A stretch of 64,000 nt of DNA. Origin: Paenibacillus oralis (GTDB lineage Bacteria; Bacillota; Bacilli; Paenibacillales; Paenibacillaceae). Location: assembly GCF_003863965.1 (NCBI RefSeq), contig NZ_RRCN01000001.1:7127071-7191070 (forward strand). Direction: 5' to 3'. The translations under genes and the position numbers were made by a program. The notes under the pieces were generated by a model. The model saw only the letters and a program-made list of their open reading frames with translations, did no database searches and had not been told where the DNA came from. Below, piece after piece: positions 42,129 through 50,800 of the stretch; position 1 is the first letter of the stretch, and the number at the start of each line of letters is the position of its first letter.

Positions 42129-44324
42129 CTATGATGCCGATGCCTTGACGAGTCCCCCGACATCGAGGATCAGGCTGATGCTTCCGTCCCCGAGCATCGT
42201 GCAGCCGGCCAAACCCCCGATGTTCCGGATTTTGCGGATATACGCCGGCAAGCTCTTGACCACAACCTGCTGCTGCCCGATCAATTCGTCGGCAAAAATG
42301 CAAAACGGGGTCCCGTCCTGTTCCACCATGATCAAAATCCCGTCTTCCATCGCGGTAATCCCGGTCTTGACCTTATACCGTTCGTAAAGGCGCAGTACGC
42401 CGTAGCACTGTCCGCGCACCATAACCATTTCGTTGCCGTCGGGATCGGTGACCACGCTGCCGGGGGCGGCGCGGAACGATTCCTTGATCGCCGTCGTCGG
42501 GATCGTATATCTCGCCTTTCCCACCTTCACGTTCATGCCGTCGATAATCGCCAGCGTCAGCGGAATGCGGATCGTAATCGTCGTTCCTTCGCCCGCCGAG
42601 CTGTCCACCGACACATTGCCGCCGACGCTTTCGATATTGCGCATCACGACATCCATGCCGACCCCGCGCCCGCTGTATTCGGTAATGACCTCTTTCGTGG
42701 AGAAGCCGGGGTGAAAGATCAAATTGTAAATCTCGCGGTCGCTCATCTCCGACTCGTCCTTGAACAGCATTTGCCGCTCGCGGGCGCGCTGCAAAATTTT
42801 CGCTTTGTTCAGCCCCCGGCCATCGTCGCGTACGATGATGAACACCTCGCTCCCGACGTTTTTCGCTTCAAGGGTCAGCGTCGCGGATTCCTCCTTGCCC
42901 GCCGCCAGGCGTTCCTCCGGTGTCTCGATGCCGTGGTCGATCGCGTTCCGCACAAGGTGCATGATCGGATCGGAAATATGCTCGATGATGTTTTTGTCCA
43001 CTTCCGTATCCTCGCCAAGCAGTTCCAGCCGGACCGACTTATCCTGTTTTCTGCACATATCCCGTACGATGCGGTTCATCTTTTGAAACGTATTAACCAG
43101 CGGCACCATGCGGATCGACATGACCTTGTCCTGGATTTCGCCGGTGATCTTCCGTAAATGCCGGGCGGCCTTCTCAAACTGTTCAAGCTCCAGTCCGGCC
43201 AATTCCGGGTTTTGCGTGACCATCGATTCGGCGATGACGAGTTCGCCGACCAAGTCCATCAACTCGTCGAGCTTGGCCAAATTCACGCTGATGAAGCTGG
43301 AGTGCTGCGAGGCACTAGCTCTGGCGTTATCCTGCGTTTTGGCCTCCGGCGGCTGCGGAGTGCGGGCGGCCGCTCCCGGCACCGGGTAGGGTCCGGCGGC
43401 GCCCGGCTCGGAAGGGGCGGCTGGGGCAGGGGCCGTAGAAAGCGCTGCTGCGTGCCCTGGAGAACGTGCCGCCGCAGGCTCTCCTGTTCGTGCTTCCGCT
43501 TCAGGTATCGGCCGAAGCGTCTCAGCCGCGGCGGCTGTCTCAGCCTCTGGCTCGGCCCGGCTTTGTTCCGGCAAATCGATCATTTCCAAATGCTTTAAGG
43601 ATGGCGCCTGCGACAGGTAAGAAGCTACCGTGTCCGCGGATTCGCCGTTCCGGAACAGAATTTGGAAGCCCTGCTCTCTTATGAGCGAGGCAGTTTCCGG
43701 ATTTTCGGCAATGTCCTCGGGCCAGTAGGCGAAATGCTCGGTCATTTCCTGCAGGCTGTGAACGACTTGATATGCCCGAACATTTTCCATGTTGTAATCG
43801 TCATCGAAATAAAGAACGGCTTTTAAATGAGCGCCGGGGGCGGAATCCTCACCGTCCTGACGTTTGCCGGTCTCGGGGCCTTCAAGAGGGGAAACGGCCG
43901 GCCCGGCATGCTGTGCGGCTTTTAGTTCTTCCAAATATCCGGTAATGCTGCTTTTGAGCGAAGATGCGTCCCCGTCGGGGGAATCGCCCTGCCTGATCTT
44001 ATACAGCTCAAGCTTAATGAAATCGCCCCCCTGCAGCACCAGCTCGGACAATGCCGTGCAATCGGCCAAGCGGGGCTGATGTTCGCGGATAAACGCAAAC
44101 AAATCTTCCATGATGTGCGACAAAGCCGCGATGTTATCGAAATTCATCATCGTGGAGGAGCCTTTGATCGTGTGCATAATGCGGAAAATGTCGTGGATGG
44201 CGGCGGACGGAAAAGCGTTAAGCTCTTCGCATTCCAGGATGATCTGTTCCAACTGCTCGAGCAGCTGCGAATTTTCGTGAAGATAGACTTCTAATAACGG
44301 ATCGCTATTCTCTCGTTCTGCCAT
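42129..44324 (-). CDS. cheA: Chemotaxis histidine kinase CheA
   Basis: 731 residues. An Hpt domain with the phosphorylated His51 (IMHTIKGSS) is followed by a response-regulator-docking domain (LKAVLYFDDDYNMENVRAY), a Pro/Ala-rich linker near residues 280-340, the dimerisation helix (LDELMDLVGELVIAESM), the ATPase (LVRNAIDHGIE, RDDGRGLN, GRGVGMDVV) and a CheW-like domain. First gene of the operon; GGGGAG lies 7 nt before the ATG. A c-di-GMP-I riboswitch and terminator precede it. Confidence 0.96.
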   Translation of the reverse strand: MAERENSDPLLEVYLHENSQLLEQLEQIILECEELNAFPSAAIHDIFRIMHTIKGSSTMMNFDNIAALSHIMEDLFAFIREHQPRLADCTALSELVLQGGDFIKLELYKIRQGDSPDGDASSLKSSITGYLEELKAAQHAGPAVSPLEGPETGKRQDGEDSAPGAHLKAVLYFDDDYNMENVRAYQVVHSLQEMTEHFAYWPEDIAENPETASLIREQGFQILFRNGESADTVASYLSQAPSLKHLEMIDLPEQSRAEPEAETAAAAETLRPIPEAEARTGEPAAARSPGHAAALSTAPAPAAPSEPGAAGPYPVPGAAARTPQPPEAKTQDNARASASQHSSFISVNLAKLDELMDLVGELVIAESMVTQNPELAGLELEQFEKAARHLRKITGEIQDKVMSIRMVPLVNTFQKMNRIVRDMCRKQDKSVRLELLGEDTEVDKNIIEHISDPIMHLVRNAIDHGIETPEERLAAGKEESATLTLEAKNVGSEVFIIVRDDGRGLNKAKILQRARERQMLFKDESEMSDREIYNLIFHPGFSTKEVITEYSGRGVGMDVVMRNIESVGGNVSVDSSAGEGTTITIRIPLTLAIIDGMNVKVGKARYTIPTTAIKESFRAAPGSVVTDPDGNEMVMVRGQCYGVLRLYERYKVKTGITAMEDGILIMVEQDGTPFCIFADELIGQQQVVVKSLPAYIRKIRNIGGLAGCTMLGDGSISLILDVGGLVKASAS

Positions 44325-44387
44325 AAACTATCTCCCCGTTTTACATAATTCGACACTATTGATGTTTTTTCGACAAATTTCAGGCAT

Positions 44388-44428
44388 AAAAAAACTCCTT
44401 CTTCATGAACCTTCTAGCGAAGAAAGAG
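44388..44428 (-). terminator. Riboswitch-controlled terminator before cheA
   Basis: In minus-strand reading CTCTTTCTTC (44428-44419) pairs with GAAGAAGGAG (44404-44395) through ten pairs including one G-U, followed by seven T. A second copy of the left arm lies at 44434-44443 and could compete. It is directly downstream of the aptamer, about 64 nt before the cheA start. Confidence 0.8.
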
Positions 44429-44462
44429 AACCCGAAGAAAGAGAGGACGCCTATCTAACTAT

Positions 44463-44550
44463 AGAAACCCGGCTGCCGTAGCTGTTGCTGGTACTTTAGG
44501 CCCGTGGCTTTGCGTCCTTGTCTTTCGGCAAGTTTGCCCTTCTAGTCTTT
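44463..44550 (-). ncRNA. c-di-GMP-I (GEMM) riboswitch aptamer
   Basis: The minus-strand sequence has the conserved GEMM-I landmarks in order: AGGGCAAAC, CGAAAG, GGACGCAAAGCC, GGGCCTAAAG, then CTACGGCAGCCGGGTTTC. The GAAA tetraloop-type P2 loop and receptor-like region are in place. Downstream GCGTCC (44450-44445) is complementary to GGACGC of the aptamer (44517-44512), offering an alternative pairing that could link ligand state to the terminator. It should control the che operon in response to cyclic di-GMP. Whether ligand turns the operon on or off cannot be decided by eye. Confidence 0.9.
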
Positions 44551-44570
44551 GCTATTTTTTAGTTGGTTTC

Positions 44571-44601
44571 ATACTAACACGCCTGAGCAGATTGTGTAAA
44601 T
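44571..44601 (-). promoter_or_regulatory. Likely promoter of the riboswitch-cheA transcript
   Basis: TTTACA (44601-44596) and TAGTAT (44576-44571) are 19 nt apart. The -10 is preceded by TGT, giving an extended -10, which tolerates long spacing. It lies about 20 nt upstream of the aptamer. No sigma-D motility promoter was recognised. Confidence 0.4.
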
Positions 44602-44603
44602 AC

Positions 44604-44751
44604 TAAAAAAACGGCCGGTTTGAGCCGTGAGCAAGCCCGATGGACCGGCGAAATACGCAGCGGTTTCCGAGCCGGAATCACGGCCATCCCTTGGGTAATT
44701 CGACGCAGTTCCGGGCACCGGCAGGGATGAATCCCCGCCCGGCAGACACGG
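44604..44751 (-). other. Highly structured intergenic segment of unknown role
   Basis: In minus-strand reading the segment contains CCGGGC/GCCCGG enclosing GGGGAT/ATCCC, a TTCCG/CGGAA hairpin, a long-range GCCGTGA/TCACGGC pairing, and ends in an ACGGC/GCCGT stem followed by seven T. It lies after the terminator of the fibre gene and before the che promoter. It could be a small RNA, a leader element or simply complex 3' sequence. No known RNA family was recognised. Confidence 0.35.
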
Positions 44752-44777
44752 CAAAAGCCGCCGAATAACTCGGCGGC
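44752..44777 (-). terminator. Terminator of the giant repeat gene
   Basis: GCCGCCGA/TCGGCGGC stem with a short loop, followed by TTTTG in minus-strand reading, 29 nt after the stop codon. Confidence 0.85.
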
Positions 44778-44805
44778 CCTGTTTCAACCTTGCCGTCTCT
44801 AGTCG

Positions 44806-47800
44806 CTAATGCGTGTTACCGATGGCAATCCACATGACGAAACCATAGTGGATATGGCTTTCCTTCAGCCTGGAAATCGTGATGACGGCCGATTCCTGAG
44901 TTTGTTCGCTTAACGTGGCGTAAAAAGCCGAATGGTTCGTCATCGCGACGATAACAAAGTTGGGATTGGCAAACGGCTCTTCAAATTCAACCATCACTTG
45001 CGTTTCGGCCTCATCGCGCTGCAACAAAAACGCCGACATCCCAAACTGCTGTTTGGCCGGCTGGTCCAGCAGCGTCTGAACCGGAGTAAAGGCAAGGTGC
45101 TCAGCTCCAACCGCGCCGATTTTCAGGTGGCGCGAGGCAACCGCTTCATCTGCAAGCTGTGCGCTGCCGATTGCCGCGTTTGCAATATGCCCGCTTTGCA
45201 CCGCTCCCCGCTGCAGATGTTCGCTGCCGACTGACTCCTCGGCCAGAATATCGGCATCCACAACACCGGCCTGAAGGTGCACCCGATCTATCGACAATGG
45301 CTGAATGTCCTCACCGCCGATCCCGTTTTCCGGCAGCAGTCCATTTTGCTGCAGTTCGGCCGACAGATGCCGGACATCAATCGATTCGGGGCCGATGTGA
45401 CGGGATGTAATCGCCGCTTCCTCAATATGCCGCCCTTCTACGCTCTCCTTCGCCAGATGCTGCGCCCGGACGGACTCAGGGGCCAAATGAGCGCTCTCCA
45501 CCGACTCCGCGGCGAGATGCCCGCTTTGCACCGCTCCCCGCTGCAGATGCTCGCCGCCGACCGACTCCTCGGCCAGCACCTCGCCGTCCACGGCTCCGGA
45601 TTGAAGATGCGCCCGGCTTATCGACAACGGGTGAATATCCTCTTCTCCGATACCGTCTGCCGGCAGCAGCCCGTTTCGCTGCAATTCGGCCGACAAATGC
45701 CAGGCATCGATCGATTCGGGGCCGATATGGCGGGATGCGATCGCCGCTTCCTCAATATGCCGGCCTTCTACGCTCTCTTTCGCCAGATGCTGCGCCCGGA
45801 CGGAATCAGGGGCCAAATGAGCGCTCTGCACCGACTCGGCGGCAAGATGCCCGCCTTGCACCGCTCCCCGCTGCAGATGCTCGCCGCCGACCGACTCCTC
45901 GGCCAGCACCTCGCCGTCCACGGCTCCGGACTGAAGATGCGCCCGGCTTATCGACAACGGGTGAATATCCTCTTCTCCGATACCGTCTGCCGGCAGCAGC
46001 CCATTTCGCTGCAATTCGGCCGACAAATGCCAGGCATCGATCGACTCGGCGGCAATGTGGCGGGATGTGATCGCCGCTTCCTCGATATGCCGCCCTTCTA
46101 CGTTAGCCTCCGCCAGATGCTGCGCCTGTACGGCCTCAGCGGCCAGATGGGCGCTCTGCACCGACTCCGCGGCGATGTGGCGGGATGCGATCGCCGCTTC
46201 TTCAATATGCCGACCTTCTACGCTCTCTTTCGCCAGATGCTGCCCCTGTACGGCCTCAGCGGCCAGATGGGCGCTCCCCACCGACTCCGCGGCAAGATGC
46301 CCGCCTTGCACCGCTCCCCGCTGCAGATGCTCGCCGCCGACCGACTCAGCGGCCAGCACCTCGCCGTCCACAGCTCCGGGCTGAAGATGCGCCCGGCCTA
46401 TCGACAACGGGTGAATATCCTCGCCGTCGATCCCTGCTTCCGGCAGCAGCCCGCTTCGTTGCAATTCGGCCGACAAATGCCAGACGTCGATCGACTCAGC
46501 GGCAATGTGGCGGGATGCGATCGCCGCTTCCTCGATATGCCGCCCTTCTACGCTTTCTTTCGCCAGATGCTCCGCCTGTACGGCCTCAGCGGCCAGATGG
46601 ACGCTCCCCACCGACTCCGCGGCGAGATGCCCCCTTTGCACCGCTCCCCGCTGCAGATGCCCGCCGCTGACCGACTCCGCGGCCAGCACCTCGCCGTCCA
46701 CAGCTCCGGACTGAAGATGCGCCCGGCTTATCGACAACGGATGAATATCTTCTCCTCCGATACCGTCTGCCGGCAGCAGCCCGTTTCGCTGCAATTCGGC
46801 CGACAGGTGCGCACTCTCGATCGCTTCGGGCGCGAGATGGCGCGATCCGATCGCCGCTTCCCCGATATGCCGCCCCTCTACGCTCTGCTCCGCCAGATGC
46901 TGCGCCTGTATGGCCTCAGCGGCCAGATGGGCGCTCCCCACCGACTCCGCGGCGATGTGGCGCGATGCGATCGCCGCTTCCTCGATATGCCGCCCCTTTA
47001 CGCTCTGCTTCGCCAGATGCTGCCCCTGTACGGCCTCAGCGGCCAGATGGGCGCTCTGCACCGACTCCGCGGCGATGTGGCGGGATGCGATCGCCGCTTC
47101 CTCAATATGCCGGCCTTCTACGCTCTCTTTCGCCAGATGCTGCCCCTGTACGGCCTCAGCGGCCAGATGGGCGCTCCCCACCGACTCCGCGGCGAGATGC
47201 CCGCTTTGCACCGCTCCCCGCTGCAGATGCTCGCCGCTAACCGCTCCCTCGGCCAACACCTCGCCGTCCACGGCTCCGGACTTAAGCTGTGCCCGGCCTA
47301 TCGACAACGGATGAATATCCTTACCGTCGATCCCTGCTTCCGGCAGCAGCCCGTTTCGCTGCAATTCGGCCGACAAATGCCAGGCATTGATCGACTCGGC
47401 GGCAATGTGGCGGGACTCAATCGCCGCTTCTCCGATATGCCGCCCTTTTACGCTCTCTTTCGCCAGATGCTCCGCCTGTACGGCATCAGGAGCGAGATGG
47501 GTACTCCCCACCGACTCCGCGGCAAGATGCCCGCTTTGCACCGCTCCCCGCTGCAGATGCTCGCCGCTAACCGCTCCCTCGGCCAACACCTCGCCGTCCA
47601 CGGCTGCTGACCTAAGCTGCGCCCGGCCTATCGACAACGGATGAATATCCTTACCGTCGATCCCTGCTTCCGGCAGCAGCCCGCTTCTGCGCAATTCGGC
47701 CGACAGGTGCGCACCCTCGATCGCTTCGGGCGCGAGATGACGCGATGCGATCGCCGCTTCCCCGATATGCCGCCCCTCTACGCTCTGCTTCGCCAGATGC

Positions 47801-50800
47801 TGCGCCTGTACGGTCTCAGCGGCCAGATGGACGCTCCCCACCGACTCGGCGGCGATGTGGCGCGATGCGATCACCGCTTCTCCGATATGCCGCCCTTCTA
47901 CGCTTTCTTTCGCCAGATGCTCCGCCTGTACGGCCTCAGCGGCCAGATGGGCGCTCCCTACCGACTCCGCGGCGATGTGCCCGCTTTGCACCGCTCCCCG
48001 CTGCAGATGCTCGCCGCCGACCGACTCCGCGGCCAGTACCTCGCCGTCCACGGCTCCGGATTTAAGCTGTACCCGGCCTATCGACAACGGATGAATATCC
48101 TCACCGTCGATCCCTGCTTCCGGCAGCAGCCCGTTTCGCTGCAGTTCGGCCGACAGGTGCGCACTCTCGATCGCTTCGGGCGCGAGATGACGCGATGCGA
48201 TCGCCGCTTCCTCGATATGCCGTCCCTTTATGCTAGCCTCCGCCAGATGCTGCGACCGCACGGCCTCAGCGGCCAGATGAGCGCTCCGTACCGACTCCGC
48301 GGCGATGTGCCCGCTTTGCACCGCTCCCCGCTGCAGATGCTCGCCGCCGACCGACTCTGCGGCCAGCACCTCGCCGTCCACGGCTCCGGACTTAAGCTGT
48401 GCCCGGCCTATCGACAAAGGGTGAATATCCTCGCCGTCGATCCCTGCTTCCGGCAGCAGCCCGCTTCCGCGCAGTTCGGCCGACAGATGCGCACTCTCGA
48501 TCGCTTCGGGCGCGAGATGACGCGATTCGACCGCCGCTTCTCCGATATGCCGTCCCTCTATGCTAGCCTCCGCCAAATGCTGCGCCTGTACGGTCTCAGC
48601 GGCCAGATGGACGCTCCGCACCGACTCCGCAGCGATGTGGCGGGATGCGATCGCCGCTTCTTCGATATGCCGCCCCTCTATGCTAGCCTCCGCCAGATGC
48701 TGCGACCGCACGGCCTCAGCGGCCAGATGAGCGCTCTGCACCGACTCCGCGGCGATGTGGCGGGATGCGATCGCCGCTTCTTCGATATGCCGCCCCTCTA
48801 CGCTTTCCTTCGCCAGATGCAGCGACCTTACGATCTCAGGGGCCAGGTGGGCGCTCTGCACCGACTCTGCGGCGATGTGGCGGGATGCGATCGCCGCTTC
48901 CTCGATATGCCGCCCCTCTACGCTCTCCTTCGCCAGATGCAGCGACCTTACGATCTCAGGGGCCAGATGGGCGCTCTGCACCGACTCCGCGGCGAGATTC
49001 CTGCTTTGCACCGCGCTCCGCTGCAGATGCTCGGCACCGACCGACTCCTCGGCCAGCACGTTGGCATCCACGGCTCTGGACCGAAGATGTGCCCGGCTTA
49101 TCGACGAGGGTTTTATATCCTTCCCATCGATCCTGTCTTCCGGAAGCAGCCCGCTTTTACGCAATTCGGCCGACAGGTGCGAACCCCCAACCGCTTCGGG
49201 CGCGAGATGACGCGATCCGATCGCCGCTTCTCCGATATGCCGCCCCTCTACGCTAGCCTCCGCCAGATGCTGCGCACGTACGGCCTCAGAAGCCAAATGA
49301 TCGCTCTGTACGGCCTCGGAGGCAATATGTCCGCTTTGCACCGCGCCCCGCCGAAGATGCTCGCCGCCGACCGATTCTTCCGCCAGCACGTCGCCGTCTA
49401 CAGCTCCGGACTGAAGATGTGACCGGTCTATCGACAACGCGTGAATGTCCTTCCCGCCGATCCCGTCTGCCGGCAACATCCCGTTTCTGTGCAATTCGGC
49501 CGACAAATGCCGGGCATCGATCGACTCAGGTCCGATATGCCGGGATTCTATCGCCGCTTCTTCGATATGCCGCCCCTCTACGCTGGCTTCCGCCAGATGG
49601 AGCGACCGTATGGCCTCAGGGGCCAGATGAGCGCTCCGCACGGCCTCGTCGGCGATATGCCCGCTTTGCACGACGCCCCGCTGTAAATGCTCGCCGCCGA
49701 CCGACTCCCCGGCCAGCACATCGGCATCCACCGCTCCGGACTGAAGATGCGATCGGCCTATCGACAAGGGCTTTATGTCCTTCCCATCGATCCCGTCTTC
49801 CGGAAGCAGCCCGCTTTGCTGCAATTCGGCCGACAAATGCCAGAAGTCGATCGCTTCGGTCGCAAGATGGCGCGATCCGATCGCCGCCTCACCGATGTGC
49901 CGGCCTTCTACGCTCTCCTCCGCCAGGTGCTCCGCGTGCACCGCCTCCGGAGCCAGGTGGTCGCTCTGAACGGCCTCATCAGCGATGTGGCCGCTTTGTA
50001 CCGCCCCTCTTTGCAGATGCTCGGAACCGACCGCTTCACCGGCCAGCACATCGGCATCCACCGCTCCGGACTGAAGATGCGACCGCTCGATCGACAACGG
50101 CTGAATATCCTCCCCGTCGACGCCATCTTCCGGAAGCAGCCCGCTTCGCTGCAGTTCGGCCGACAGATGCCAGAAGTCGATCGTCTCGGGCGCGAGATGG
50201 CGGGATGCAACCACCGCCTCGCCGATATGCCGGCCCTCTACGCTGTCCTCCGCAAGATGCCGCGCCTGGACCGCTTCGGCGGCCAGTTTTCCGGCCGAAA
50301 CGGCGCCGTCCTGCAGCACCCGCGGCGAAACGGCTCCGGAAGCAAGATGACCCTCGTCAACGGCATGCATTTGCAAATGCGCCGAGGAGATAGCGTCGTC
50401 CGCCAGATGCAAGGGCAAAACGGCACCCGCGGCCAGGTTCTCCGACTGCACGATGCCCGGAGCCAGATGCCGGGGCTGGATAGCCTGCGGAGCGATCTTG
50501 GCCGCCGTTACGCTGCCGTCGGCCATTTTGGCGGTGGTTACCGCCAGATCGCCCAGCTTGTCGGTCGTGACGCTTTCCGGCGACAGCTTCAGGGACGTGA
50601 CCGCATGATCCTGCAAATGCGGAGAAAAGATCGATCCGGCCCCCAGATGCTCCTCCCGGATAGCACCGTTCTGCAGCAGGCTGCCGTCAATGCTCTGTTT
50701 GGCCAGATGAATGTTTTGAATCGCGCCCGGGGTCAAATGCTCCGACGACACCTGGCGAGGGCCGATCGCGTATCCCGTTACCGCGCCCGGAGCCAGGCTG

